In this document: in pieces, positions 1 through 9,922 of the stretch
Layout: each line of letters starts with the position of its first letter
How positions within the stretch are numbered: the first letter of the stretch is position 1
DNA from: Flavobacteria bacterium MS024-2A
GTDB lineage: Bacteria > Bacteroidota > Bacteroidia > Flavobacteriales > Flavobacteriaceae
Reading direction: 5' to 3'
Length of the DNA: 64,000 bases
Assembly: GCA_905182305.1 (NCBI GenBank)
Contig: CAJJBB010000010.1
Location: 1-64,000, forward strand
Made by a program: the position numbers and the translations under genes
The notes under the pieces: generated by a model
Seen by the model: the letters and a program-made list of their open reading frames with translations, nothing else
Database searches by the model: none
Told to the model about the DNA's origin: nothing

Positions 1-302
1 CCCCAAACATTAAACATACTAACTAAAACCATGAGTAATAGAGCAATTAAACGAAATATTTTTAATGCTATATTTTGATTTATTTCTGCATTTTTCAGAA
101 AGTATATAGAAGTAAACGCTAATGAAAGATTTACTAATGTATGTGATGTTGGATTAATAGAAATATTAAAAAACATTTTGTTGTATTCAAGAAGTTTGTC
201 TGCTTGATTTATATCAATGAACTTATTGAATACATATATCCAGGTAAAGAAACTATAGACAGGTACTGCTGAAAATGAAAGGCCAAGAATAATTTTTCTC
301 AT
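1..302 (-). CDS. Hypothetical membrane protein, cut by window edge
   Basis: An open frame begins with ATG at 302 and runs without a stop to base 1, giving the first 100 residues of a protein whose end lies outside the window. Three hydrophobic stretches are visible, at about residues 3-27, 48-68 and 84-100, so it is very likely an integral inner-membrane protein with short loops. I recognise no family signature. It lies 90 bases downstream of the DUF5916 gene on the same strand and could share its transcript. The unbroken frame and membrane-like composition support a real gene; the function is unknown. Confidence 0.55.
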   Translation of the reverse strand, partial: MRKIILGLSFSAVPVYSFFTWIYVFNKFIDINQADKLLEYNKMFFNISINPTSHTLVNLSLAFTSIYFLKNAEINQNIALKIFRLIALLLMVLVSMFNVW

Positions 303-392
303 ATTTTCTTATTGGAATCCATACCCTAAGTTAAATACTTCAAATTTTATAAATATATATTTTGCCAATATAATATTAATTAAAGTTAATTT

Positions 393-2552
393 TTATAAAT
401 CAAATTGATATTGAAATTTGAAGTAAAGCTGACTTTTTTCAATTCCATATTTATTATTAGTATTTAAAATGGAATAGCCATTTGTACCACCAATATAGAA
501 AATTGTAAATGGATTTGGATTCCATTTTAACAAGGGCTGATAAAAAAAGTTATCATCAAAGTCATTAAATTCTCCAATAAGCCTAAAAGAAAGAGTGTTG
601 TTAAATTGATAATTGATTTCAGTACGCGCAATATAACCTCTAAAATAAAAGCTATTATCACTTTTGTTTTTTAGCTGAGAGTATCGAAAACTTGGACTTA
701 TAGTTAATTGTGGAGTAACTTGGAAACTATTAAATGTTCCAATAAACATGTTATTACCTGTTGCAGGATTTTCTTCATCATAAACAATAGACTCACCAAT
801 ATTTGTAAATAAACGAAGGCTTACTTTTTCGGAGGGATTATAGGAAACAAAAAATTCAAAGTCAGGCATATTTGTCCCATTAAATCCTTCAAACTCTTCA
901 CTTATGATAAAATTATATTCAATACCTGTTTGAATATTTCCACTTAATTGTAAATCGATAGACATACTTATATTCTGATATTTAAGGAGGTTTTCATAGT
1001 TATATCTAATTTCACTTCCAAAGTATACACCTAACTGTTTCACATAATTTTTTTTGTTAAAAAAGTGTTGATAGCCGTGATTACCACTTAAAAAACGCAT
1101 ACTATTTTGGGTTACAAATCCTATAGGTGTTTGGTAATGTGGAGAATACTGTTCGTACTCAATTTCAGAATTCCAATTTTTTGTATTTCGCTGAACGGAA
1201 AAGTAGAATGCATCTCCTTGGCTTTCTTCTCCATCCAATTGGGTATTTTTATCTTTAATTTGTTCGTTTTCATCAATCCAATTTGCTATAGGCTCTTGTG
1301 TAATACTTTTGTTAAATTCAAAGGAAGCAGTATATGATTTTATAAATCGATAGATACCATCAATTCCAATAGTATTTCCTGAACCGCCTTCTTTGAAAAA
1401 GCGGTTAGTCGTTAAAAAGCCTATATTACTTCCGCGATCAAAGGTGCGTTGGTATCTAAAAACATTTGAAAATGAAGCACCTCCTTTGCCAAAATAAGAT
1501 CGATTTTCACCCGCAATTAAATAAGGAGAGGCTTCGTCATAAGCAGCTAGCCAATAAATGCGTTGCTTTTCTCCTTGAGTAATTAGTTTTGAGGAAAAAA
1601 TAGGCTTGTTTATGGACCTTGTATAAACAGTGTTTAGTCTGGTGTCAATTATGTCATTTCCTTCATTAAAATAAGCCCTACGCTCTTCAAAGAAAACGGC
1701 AAAGGTGTTATTGGCTGTTATCTGTGAAACGTCAGCTTCTACTTGAGAAAAATCAGGATTTATTGCATATTCTAAGGAGGTAATATTGTTTAGATCGAAA
1801 AGACCACTTAGACCAACATCCCCAAATGGTTTTTCATAGCTTAAGTTTTTATTTTTTTGTGCTCCAGAGAGACCCCCAAAAACATAAGGCAATAGACTTA
1901 CTCTATTTTTTGATTCAATATTCTTTAATGTAATATTTGATTTTGTTTGACAGGGTAAACAAGGGTTATTTAAATCAATGGGAAAATTAATATTTTGACT
2001 ATTGTTTGCATCTGTATAGGTTGAGCGGTACAGTAAAACATTCCACTTCATCTCATCAGCTTTACTAAACTGTAGTACTGCAAAAGGAATTTTTAATTCT
2101 ACATGGTAACTGTTTTTATGCTTACTTGCTTTTGATTCAAAACTGACGTTGTAAGAAATATCAGTCTCTCCAGAGGATGAAAATTTCAAGTCCAATTGAT
2201 TTCCTTCAGGGTTTGACCCTAGTGAGATCATATAGCGTCCATCTCCATAAGTATCAATTCCAATCATAACATTATCATCTGGGTAACCTTCGTCTCTATT
2301 GCGTATTGAAGAGCGCAATTTTTTCATGTCAGCATAAGCGATAAAACCTACATATAAATCGGTTTTGGAATAAGTGATAAAAACCTCGGTTTCATGAGTT
2401 GAAGGTTCATTGTTTCCAGGTTCTATTTCATAATTGATCTTGAATTTTTCTGCATTTACCCATTCTTTTTCTGAAACTATTCCATCAAAGGTGGGAAGTG
2501 TTTTCTGAGCAGTTAAATACAGAGAACCTAAGAGAAGGAATAAATGACGCAT
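393..2552 (-). CDS. DUF5916 family outer-membrane-type protein with CBM9-like N-terminus
   Basis: The 719-residue product starts with a short signal peptide ending near SLYLTAQ. Residues about 20-200 resemble the family-9 carbohydrate-binding-like sandwich of this family (FDGIVSEKEW near the start, then PDDNVMIGIDTYGDGR around 95). The rest is rich in alternating aromatic and polar residues and ends in phenylalanine-containing strands (FKFQYQFDL), as expected for an outer-membrane beta-barrel. The segment NPDFSQVEADVSQITAN followed by FFEERRAYFNEG is typical of DUF5916 proteins. Family members are common in Bacteroidota but have no settled function; surface binding of glycans is only an inference from the N-terminal fold. 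It follows gltBD on the same strand, with a hairpin between them. Confidence 0.85.
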   Translation of the reverse strand: MRHLFLLLGSLYLTAQKTLPTFDGIVSEKEWVNAEKFKINYEIEPGNNEPSTHETEVFITYSKTDLYVGFIAYADMKKLRSSIRNRDEGYPDDNVMIGIDTYGDGRYMISLGSNPEGNQLDLKFSSSGETDISYNVSFESKASKHKNSYHVELKIPFAVLQFSKADEMKWNVLLYRSTYTDANNSQNINFPIDLNNPCLPCQTKSNITLKNIESKNRVSLLPYVFGGLSGAQKNKNLSYEKPFGDVGLSGLFDLNNITSLEYAINPDFSQVEADVSQITANNTFAVFFEERRAYFNEGNDIIDTRLNTVYTRSINKPIFSSKLITQGEKQRIYWLAAYDEASPYLIAGENRSYFGKGGASFSNVFRYQRTFDRGSNIGFLTTNRFFKEGGSGNTIGIDGIYRFIKSYTASFEFNKSITQEPIANWIDENEQIKDKNTQLDGEESQGDAFYFSVQRNTKNWNSEIEYEQYSPHYQTPIGFVTQNSMRFLSGNHGYQHFFNKKNYVKQLGVYFGSEIRYNYENLLKYQNISMSIDLQLSGNIQTGIEYNFIISEEFEGFNGTNMPDFEFFVSYNPSEKVSLRLFTNIGESIVYDEENPATGNNMFIGTFNSFQVTPQLTISPSFRYSQLKNKSDNSFYFRGYIARTEINYQFNNTLSFRLIGEFNDFDDNFFYQPLLKWNPNPFTIFYIGGTNGYSILNTNNKYGIEKSQLYFKFQYQFDL

Positions 2553-2569
2553 TAAGGCAAATTTCCAGT

Positions 2570-2611
2570 AAATATAAACTAGCCTATTTAATTAACAAGT
2601 TTATATTTTTT
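2570..2611. terminator. AT-rich hairpin between gltD and the DUF5916 gene
   Basis: An 11-base arm at 2570-2580 (AAATATAAACT) is perfectly complementary to 2598-2608, with a 17-base loop. A T-run follows on the plus strand, so the U-tract favours plus-strand transcripts. On the minus strand it lies after the gltD stop and just before the next gene, where it could weaken read-through. All stem pairs but two are A-T, so I call it only a possible terminator. Confidence 0.4.
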
Positions 2612-2636
2612 CAATAAAGTCATTTAACTGAAACTT

Positions 2637-4103
2637 TCATACTGCCATTAAATCACCAGCCATATTCTTTTGTGGAAGTGTTGATTTTCCCATCAAAAAA
2701 GTATCTACTTGATGAGCTGCTTCTCGGCCTTCAGAAATAGCCCAAACAATTAATGATTGCCCTCTTCTACAATCACCTGCTGTAAAAATGGATGGCTTTT
2801 GTGTTTGATAATCATTCTCACCTTTAATGTTTCCACGCTCGTCTAACTCTAGACCAAATTGTTGTGGCACTGTTTTTTCGGGACCCGTAAAACCGAGCGC
2901 TAAAAGAGCTAAATCACAAGGCCACTCTTTTTCAGAACCTACTTTTTCAATAAGCTGCGGACGCTCTCCTGGAATTTTTTTCCATTTAACTTCAACTGTT
3001 TTTAATCCTACAAGCTTACCAGATTTGTCTCCAACAAATTCTTTAGTCAAGATGCTCCATTCTCTATGGATACCCTCTTTGTGAGAAGAACTTGTTTTCA
3101 ATTTGAAGGGCCAATATGGCCATGGGTGTTCTTCTGTTCTCCCTTCAGCAGGCTTAGGCATAAGTTCGAAATTAGTGACACTTTTTGCACCCTGTCTGTT
3201 TGAAGTTCCAATACAGTCTGAACCCGTATCACCACCTCCAATGACAATAACATCTCGATCTTTAGCAATATATTTTGCTTTACGCTCAATTTGTCCATCT
3301 ACAGCTTTGTTGTTATGAGGAAGAAATTCCATCGCTTGTTCCACACCATTTAAATCTGAGCCTGGAATAGGGAGACCTCTCTTAATAGTTGCACCAGTGG
3401 AAAGTACCACTGCATCAAATTCATTTTCTAGAGTTTCGGCTGTTAGGGTTTTCCCAATTTCTACATTGCATTTAAAAATAATACCTTCTGCTTCTAAAAC
3501 ATGTAATCGACGATCAATAATATTTTTTTCCATTTTAAAGTCTGGAATTCCATAGCGAAGTAAGCCACCGGCTTTATTATCACGTTCAAAAACGGTTATC
3601 AAATGTCCTGCCCTATTTAATTGTTGAGCTGCTGCAAGTCCGGCGGGTCCTGAGCCAATAACAGCGACTGTTTTTCCTGATCTTGATTCAGGAGGTTGTG
3701 GTTTAATCCAGCCCTCTGAAAACCCTCTCTCTACAATATATTTTTCGATTAATTCAATTGATACAGGTGGACTTACGATTCCTAATACACAAGCTTCTTC
3801 ACAAGGAGCAGGGCAAAGTCTCCCTGTAAATTCAGGGAAATTGTTGGTGCTATGTAAAATGGTTAAAGCACGTTGCCATTCGTTTTGGTAAACAGCATCA
3901 TTAAAATCAGGAATTAAATTTCCTAAAGGACAACCACTATGACAAAATGGAACACCACAATCCATACAACGAGCTCCCTGTTCTTGTAATTCTTTTTCTT
4001 TGGGAGCTACTGTAAATTCATTATAATTTTTGACACGTTCCTTTGGATTAACTACCGACTCATTGAGACGGTCAAATTCCATAAAACCTTTAATTTTTCC
4101 CAT
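2637..4103 (-). CDS. gltD: Glutamate synthase small subunit
   Basis: The 488-residue protein is the FAD/NAD(P)H-dependent beta subunit, which passes electrons to the large subunit for making glutamate from glutamine and 2-oxoglutarate. The N-terminal iron-sulfur region has Cys46, 49, 54 and 58 (CMDCGVPFCHSGC) and a second set near residue 96 (LCPAPCEEAC). A dinucleotide-binding motif GSGPAGLAAAQQL lies near residue 150 and a second, VIGGGDTGSDC, near 290. FAD-binding residues near the end read TAGDCRRGQSLIVWAI. It starts 3 bases after the gltB stop, so the two subunits are translated from one message. Confidence 0.97.
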   Translation of the reverse strand: MGKIKGFMEFDRLNESVVNPKERVKNYNEFTVAPKEKELQEQGARCMDCGVPFCHSGCPLGNLIPDFNDAVYQNEWQRALTILHSTNNFPEFTGRLCPAPCEEACVLGIVSPPVSIELIEKYIVERGFSEGWIKPQPPESRSGKTVAVIGSGPAGLAAAQQLNRAGHLITVFERDNKAGGLLRYGIPDFKMEKNIIDRRLHVLEAEGIIFKCNVEIGKTLTAETLENEFDAVVLSTGATIKRGLPIPGSDLNGVEQAMEFLPHNNKAVDGQIERKAKYIAKDRDVIVIGGGDTGSDCIGTSNRQGAKSVTNFELMPKPAEGRTEEHPWPYWPFKLKTSSSHKEGIHREWSILTKEFVGDKSGKLVGLKTVEVKWKKIPGERPQLIEKVGSEKEWPCDLALLALGFTGPEKTVPQQFGLELDERGNIKGENDYQTQKPSIFTAGDCRRGQSLIVWAISEGREAAHQVDTFLMGKSTLPQKNMAGDLMAV

Positions 4104-4106
4104 GAT

Positions 4107-7100
4107 TTATAATATTTTTTCACTTTCTTGATCTGCCATCATTTCCAAAGCACGTTTGTAGTCAGTTGGCATAACTTTAATGAATTTTTTTCTTGATTTT
4201 GGCCAGTTTGATAAAATAGAGGCTGCTTTTGGACTTTTAGTGAAGTCAAGATGGTTTTGAAGAAGCCCTTGTAGTGTTTTACGATCACTTTCTTGAAGGT
4301 TTTCTAACTCTACCATTTCTAAGTTAAATTTTTTCTCGTCAAAAGAACTGTTTTCATTGTATAGATAGGCAATTCCTCCACTCATACCAGCAGCAAAGTT
4401 TCTTCCAAAATCACCAAGAACAACAGCAATTCCACCCGTCATATATTCACAACCATGATCTCCAATTCCCTCTACTACCGCTGACGCTCCTGAATTTCTA
4501 ACACAGAATCGTTCTCCCGCAATACCGTTTATGTATGCTTCACCTGCAGTTGCTCCATAGAGGCAAACATTTCCTACAATCACATTTTCATGAGGAACAA
4601 ATGTTGCTTTGTCTGGTACTTGCGCAACAATAGTTGCACCTGAAAGACCCTTTCCAAAATAATCATTGGCAGTACCTTCAACCTTCATGTAAAGTCCGTG
4701 GGTGGCAAAACCACCAAAACTTTGTCCTGCAGTTCCTTTAAATTTTAAACTCAAAGTGTCTTTTGGTAAGCCGTCTGCCCCATGAATTTTTGAAATTTCA
4801 TTGCTCAAAATAGCTCCAACCGTTCGATTAGTATTTTTAATATTGAACTCTAAATGTTGAATTTCTTTTCTGTAAAGTGCAGGATGAGCTTGTCTTAAAA
4901 TATCGAAATCCAGAACATTCTCTAAACCATGAATTTGTTCTTTAGTGTTTCGTTCTTTAACCGAGCTAGGAACTTTAGGCTTGTATAGAATATTTGAAAG
5001 ATCAATGCCTTGAGCTTTGTAATGATCCAATGCTTTTTTCATGTTTATTTTTTGTGATTGTCCTACCATTTCATCAATGGTCCTAAATCCAAGTTCTGCC
5101 ATAATCCCACGCAACTCTTCTGCAATAAAGTACATGTAATTAATAACATGCTCAGGTTTTCCTTTAAAGTTTTTCCGTAGTTCCGGATCTTGTGTTGCAA
5201 TTCCAACTGGACAAGTATTTAAATGACAAGCACGCATCATAATACACCCAGAGGCAATAAGAGGAGCTGTAGAAAATCCAAATTCTTCAGCACCTAAAAG
5301 ACAAGCAATTGCAACATCACGACCCGTTTTCATTTGACCATCGCATTCTAATACAATGCGACTTCTAAGGTCGTTCATTACCAACGTTTGTTGTGCTTCT
5401 GCGATACCAAGTTCCCACGGAAGTCCTGCGTGTTTTAGTGAGGTTAAAGGCGATGCTCCTGTTCCACCATCATAACCAGAGATTAATATAACATCTGCTT
5501 TTGCTTTTGCAACCCCTGCAGCAATAGTTCCCACTCCAACTTCTGAAACTAATTTAACATTTATTCTTGCCGCTCGGTTGGCATTTTTAAGGTCGTAAAT
5601 CAACTGTGCTAAATCTTCAATAGAATAAATGTCGTGGTGTGGTGGTGGAGAAATAAGTCCTACGTAAGGAGTTGAATTTCTCACTGAGGCAATATACGGA
5701 TTAACTTTAGGCCCAGGAAGTTGACCTCCTTCGCCTGGTTTTGCTCCTTGAGCCATTTTAATTTGAATTTCTTTAGCTGAACTTAAGTAGTGACTGGACA
5801 CTCCAAAACGGCCAGAGGCAACTTGTTTTATGGCTGAATTTCTCCAGTTCCCATCTTTATCTGGCTGGAAACGACGTTTGTCTTCTCCTCCCTCTCCAGA
5901 ATTACTTTTTCCCCCAATACGGTTCATTGCAATGGCCAGATTTTCATGTGCTTCTTGGCTAATTGACCCCAAAGACATGGCACCTGTTTTAAAACGTTTT
6001 ACAATATCTGTCCAAGGTTCCACTTGATCAATTGGAATTGGGTCAAAACTTGAAAATTCAAAGAGCCCTCTAAGGGTCATTAGTTTTTCGTTTTGATCGT
6101 TGATCATTTTAGCAAAAGTCGCATAACTTTCCGGTTTGTTTTGACGAACTGCTTGCTGCAAGCTTGCAATAGATGAAGGATTGACAACGTGTTCTTCTCC
6201 ATCTCTTCTCCAACGGTAATCGCCTCCTATTTCTAAAGGAAGGCCAAGATTGGATTCATGAGTGTATGCTTTTGTGTGACGAGCGTTAATTTCTTTTTCA
6301 ATTTCGTAGAGACCAATTCCTTCAATTCGAGTAGCAGTATTGACGAAGAAACGATCAATTAATTTTTGCGAAAGACCAAGAGCTTCAAAAATTTGAGCAC
6401 CTCTGTAAGAGTGAAGTGTAGAAATTCCAATTTTATTCATGACTTTAACAATACCTTTTGCAATAGCTTGATTAAAATTTTGGATTCCAACTTCTGCAGT
6501 CACCTCAATGGTTCCTTCTTCTGACTGATGAATAATAATTTCATTAATCATATAGGGGTTAATGGCACTTGCACCATAGCCAAATAAGAGCGAAAAATGA
6601 TGCGGCTCACGTGGTTCCGCAGATTCAATAATAATCCCAAACTTGGAACGTTTCTTTAAGCGTTTTAATGCATGGTGTGCATGTGCTGTAGCCAGTAGCA
6701 TTGGGATGGGTGCCATGGAAGCAGAAACCCCACGATCTGAAAGAATAATAATGTTTGCTCCTGATGCTAGAGCTTTATTAATCTCCTTAATCATGTCTTC
6801 TAAAGCTTCTTCCAAACTATTCAAACGTCCACTAAGTTCATAGAGTATCGAAATGGTAGATGCTTTAAAATCATTGTGCTCAATAAATCTGATTTTATCT
6901 AAATCTTCATTAGAAATTACAGGATTTTGAATACTTAATTTTTTTGCATGTTGAGGAGAAACTTCAAATAAATTAAATTCGCTTCCAATGGTTAAGCTAG
7001 TATCGGTTACAATTTCTTCACGAATTCCATCTAATGGCGGATTGGTTACCTGAGCAAAAAGCTGCTTAAAATAATTGTACAATAACTGAGGACGTTTTGA

Positions 7101-8609
7101 CAATACTGCTAGAGGTGTATCAATTCCCATAGAGCCCATGGCTTCTTTTCCAAGGGTACTCATGGGAGTTATAATAGTTTTTAAATCCTCTTGCGTATAT
7201 CCGAAAATCCGCATGCGTGTTTCAAAATCTTCTTTTTCAGTAGGAGTTACGTTTCCAGTGTAAGGAACTTCTTTTAAGGATAAAAGATTTTCATCTAGCC
7301 ATTTTTTATAAGGACGCTTGGTAGTGATTTCTTTTTTAATTTCATCATCTTCAATAATACGACCGTCGTCCATATTTACCAAAAACATTTTCCCAGGCTC
7401 TAGTCGACCATGACGTTCAATGTTTTCTGGCGCAATATCAAGAACACCAGTTTCTGAAGACATCACTACATAGCCATCTTTTGTTACTGAGTAACGAGAA
7501 GGACGAAGTCCGTTTCTATCTAAGAGCGCACCAATGTATTTACCATCTGTAAAGGGAATAGAAGCAGGGCCGTCCCAAGGTTCCATGATACAAGCGTTAT
7601 ATTTATAGAAAGCTTTTTTATCATCATCCATATAGGTGTGCTTTTCCCAAGCTTCAGGAACAAGCATCATCATTACTTCAGGAAGAGATCTGCCGGTTGC
7701 AAGTAATAGCTCAACAACCATGTCCATTGAAGAAGAGTCTGATTTACCCTTAAGTATAATGGGTAATATGTTTTTGATATCAGATCCAAATAAATCACTT
7801 TCAAGCAATTCTTCTCTTGCTTGCATACGGCTAAAATTCCCTCTAAATGTATTTATTTCACCATTGTGGCACATATATCTAAAAGGTTGCGCTAAGTCCC
7901 AAGTAGGGAAGGTGTTTGTTGAAAAACGTTGATGCACTAATGCTAATCTTGTAACTACTAATGGATCTGATAAGTCTTGGTAGTATCCTTTAATGTCTTC
8001 GGGAATCAGTAACCCTTTGTATATCAAAGTATGTGTTGACAAACTAGGAAGATAAAAATAAGAAGCTTGTGATAGCTTAGAATTTAAAATAGTATGTTCA
8101 CTTATTTTACGTGCAATAAATAGTTTGATATTAAATTCGCTATCACTTAATTTTGGATCTCCTCTTCCCACGAAAATTTGCATGATATGTGGTTCTGTTT
8201 GTGCAGCGATACTTCCCATAACTTCGGGATTTACTGGAACTTTTCTCCAGCCAAACACTTCAAGTCCCTGATTCTTGATTTCGGTTTCAAAAACACCAAT
8301 AGCATAGCTCCGTTGATTTTCTTTTTTTGGAAGAAATACCATTCCAACTGCATATTCATTCACATTTGGAAGTTTAAAATCACACTGTTTTGTGAGGAAG
8401 TCATGTGGGATTTCTATTAATATTCCAGCCCCGTCACCTGTTTTTCCATCGGCACTTACAGCACCTCTATGCTCTAGCTTATCTAGAATATCAAGTGCTT
8501 TGTGGATGATATCGTTGGTTTTGATTCCCTTTAAACTACAAATAAAACCGGCACCACAATTATCGTGTTCGAAATCTGGGTTGTAAAGGCCTTGTTTAGC
8601 TGGCAACAT
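4107..8609 (-). CDS. gltB: Glutamate synthase large subunit
   Basis: At 1500 residues this is a full-length alpha subunit. It carries an N-terminal class II glutamine amidotransferase, a central domain, an FMN-binding synthase domain and a C-terminal beta-helix (GXGXG) domain. Cys18 in DNCGAGF is the expected N-terminal nucleophile after removal of a short propeptide. Three cysteines near residues 1124-1135 (CIMMRACHLNTC) fit the 3Fe-4S cluster. The C-terminal glycine-rich stretch includes GATAGEAYINGIAGERF and VVEGIGDHGCEYMTGG. It is the first gene of a gltB-gltD operon with a TATCTTTG promoter element upstream, and it would feed nitrogen into glutamate for the biosynthetic operons elsewhere in the window. 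Confidence 0.98.
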   Translation of the reverse strand: MLPAKQGLYNPDFEHDNCGAGFICSLKGIKTNDIIHKALDILDKLEHRGAVSADGKTGDGAGILIEIPHDFLTKQCDFKLPNVNEYAVGMVFLPKKENQRSYAIGVFETEIKNQGLEVFGWRKVPVNPEVMGSIAAQTEPHIMQIFVGRGDPKLSDSEFNIKLFIARKISEHTILNSKLSQASYFYLPSLSTHTLIYKGLLIPEDIKGYYQDLSDPLVVTRLALVHQRFSTNTFPTWDLAQPFRYMCHNGEINTFRGNFSRMQAREELLESDLFGSDIKNILPIILKGKSDSSSMDMVVELLLATGRSLPEVMMMLVPEAWEKHTYMDDDKKAFYKYNACIMEPWDGPASIPFTDGKYIGALLDRNGLRPSRYSVTKDGYVVMSSETGVLDIAPENIERHGRLEPGKMFLVNMDDGRIIEDDEIKKEITTKRPYKKWLDENLLSLKEVPYTGNVTPTEKEDFETRMRIFGYTQEDLKTIITPMSTLGKEAMGSMGIDTPLAVLSKRPQLLYNYFKQLFAQVTNPPLDGIREEIVTDTSLTIGSEFNLFEVSPQHAKKLSIQNPVISNEDLDKIRFIEHNDFKASTISILYELSGRLNSLEEALEDMIKEINKALASGANIIILSDRGVSASMAPIPMLLATAHAHHALKRLKKRSKFGIIIESAEPREPHHFSLLFGYGASAINPYMINEIIIHQSEEGTIEVTAEVGIQNFNQAIAKGIVKVMNKIGISTLHSYRGAQIFEALGLSQKLIDRFFVNTATRIEGIGLYEIEKEINARHTKAYTHESNLGLPLEIGGDYRWRRDGEEHVVNPSSIASLQQAVRQNKPESYATFAKMINDQNEKLMTLRGLFEFSSFDPIPIDQVEPWTDIVKRFKTGAMSLGSISQEAHENLAIAMNRIGGKSNSGEGGEDKRRFQPDKDGNWRNSAIKQVASGRFGVSSHYLSSAKEIQIKMAQGAKPGEGGQLPGPKVNPYIASVRNSTPYVGLISPPPHHDIYSIEDLAQLIYDLKNANRAARINVKLVSEVGVGTIAAGVAKAKADVILISGYDGGTGASPLTSLKHAGLPWELGIAEAQQTLVMNDLRSRIVLECDGQMKTGRDVAIACLLGAEEFGFSTAPLIASGCIMMRACHLNTCPVGIATQDPELRKNFKGKPEHVINYMYFIAEELRGIMAELGFRTIDEMVGQSQKINMKKALDHYKAQGIDLSNILYKPKVPSSVKERNTKEQIHGLENVLDFDILRQAHPALYRKEIQHLEFNIKNTNRTVGAILSNEISKIHGADGLPKDTLSLKFKGTAGQSFGGFATHGLYMKVEGTANDYFGKGLSGATIVAQVPDKATFVPHENVIVGNVCLYGATAGEAYINGIAGERFCVRNSGASAVVEGIGDHGCEYMTGGIAVVLGDFGRNFAAGMSGGIAYLYNENSSFDEKKFNLEMVELENLQESDRKTLQGLLQNHLDFTKSPKAASILSNWPKSRKKFIKVMPTDYKRALEMMADQESEKIL

Positions 8610-8670
8610 AAAATTTAAATTTTGGAGGATTACAAAAATAAGAATCTATTTAACCTGCTAATAAGAATAG

Positions 8671-8678
8671 CAAAGATA
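8671..8678 (-). promoter_or_regulatory. Candidate -7 element for gltBD
   Basis: On the minus strand this reads TATCTTTG, an exact match to the Bacteroidota -7 consensus TAnnTTTG, 62 bases before the gltB start codon. I see no TTG at the usual -33 spacing, so the promoter is supported by the -7 element only. Confidence 0.45.
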
Positions 8679-8803
8679 AATCCAGACGTTTTGTAATATC
8701 ATAATTTTTAGAGTCCAAATTCCATATATTTTTAATTTTTAAGCCAAAAACTATAAATACTTTAAATTTTTCTTTCTTTGTTTCATATTGAAAAAAACTA
8801 AAA

Positions 8804-9865
8804 GTGGAAAAATCAGTCTATAATGTAATAGGAGTAATGTCTGGAACATCTCTTGATGGTATAGATCTTGCATATATTAGTTTTGAAAAAAAAGAGCACT
8901 GGACTTTTCATATAATTGAAGCGGAAACTTATTCATATACAGAAGATTGGAAGCTAATATTACAGAATTTACATCGATCTTCTCCAACAATTTTGGCAGA
9001 GAAAGATCTGCAATACACGAAGCTCTTAGGCGACACCATTCTTAAGTTTATTAATTCTAAGAATCTTAAAGAAATTGATTTGATTTGTTCTCACGGACAC
9101 ACTATTTTGCATGAACCAGATCGTGGTATAACTTACCAGATTGGTAATAATGAAGCCCTAGCAAAACAGCTTGTACAGACCGTAATTTGTAACTTTAGAG
9201 CTCAAGATGTTTTGTTAGGTGGACAAGGAGCTCCTTTAGTTCCTATTGGTGATTTATTACTTTTTCCAGATTATAATGCGTGTTTGAATTTGGGAGGATT
9301 TGCCAATTGCTCGATGTCTAAAAGCGGAGATGTTATCGCATATGATATATGTGCAGTAAATACAGTTATGAATTCATTAGCTGAAAAAAAAGGAATGCCT
9401 TTTGATACAGCGGGAAAACTGGCAAAAAACGGAACATTAATTCCAGAACTTTTCAGTGATCTTAGTTCTTTAGAATTTTATAAAATTACTTCTCCAAAAT
9501 CATTAGGAATTGAATGGGTTAATTCGATTATTTCTCCACTTTTAACAAAATTTAATGATCATAAAGTGGAAAATATTCTGCATACCTATGCAAGACATGT
9601 TAGCCTTGAGATTAGCAAAAATTTTTCTAAAAATCAGCATATTTTAGTTACAGGTGGAGGAGCTAAGAATCTATTTTTAATGTCTTTGTTAAAAACGGAT
9701 TGTTTAGCAACTTTATTTTTACCAGAAGAAAAATTAATTGATTTTAAAGAGGCATTAATCTTTGGTTTTTTAGGGGTATTACGGGTTAGAAATGAAGTGA
9801 ATTGTTTGGCTACTGTAACAGGCGCTTCTGAGAACCATAGTTCTGGAAACATTTTTTATTCATAA
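8804..9865 (+). CDS. anmK: Anhydro-N-acetylmuramic acid kinase
   Basis: The 353-residue protein has the AnmK phosphate-binding signature GVMSGTSLDG at residues 10-19 and LVTGGGAKN near residue 284. The enzyme hydrolyses and phosphorylates 1,6-anhydro-MurNAc to MurNAc-6-phosphate during recycling of peptidoglycan. The start is GTG at 8804; starting later would cut into the nucleotide-binding motif, and no upstream ATG is in frame nearby. It stands divergent from gltBD and 57 bases before nhaD on the same strand. Length and motifs agree with the family. Confidence 0.95.
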   Translation: MEKSVYNVIGVMSGTSLDGIDLAYISFEKKEHWTFHIIEAETYSYTEDWKLILQNLHRSSPTILAEKDLQYTKLLGDTILKFINSKNLKEIDLICSHGHTILHEPDRGITYQIGNNEALAKQLVQTVICNFRAQDVLLGGQGAPLVPIGDLLLFPDYNACLNLGGFANCSMSKSGDVIAYDICAVNTVMNSLAEKKGMPFDTAGKLAKNGTLIPELFSDLSSLEFYKITSPKSLGIEWVNSIISPLLTKFNDHKVENILHTYARHVSLEISKNFSKNQHILVTGGGAKNLFLMSLLKTDCLATLFLPEEKLIDFKEALIFGFLGVLRVRNEVNCLATVTGASENHSSGNIFYS

Positions 9866-9922
9866 AACTGTATTAAGGGCAAAGAAATTTATATTTTTAG
9901 ACTTTATATTTCACATTAATTT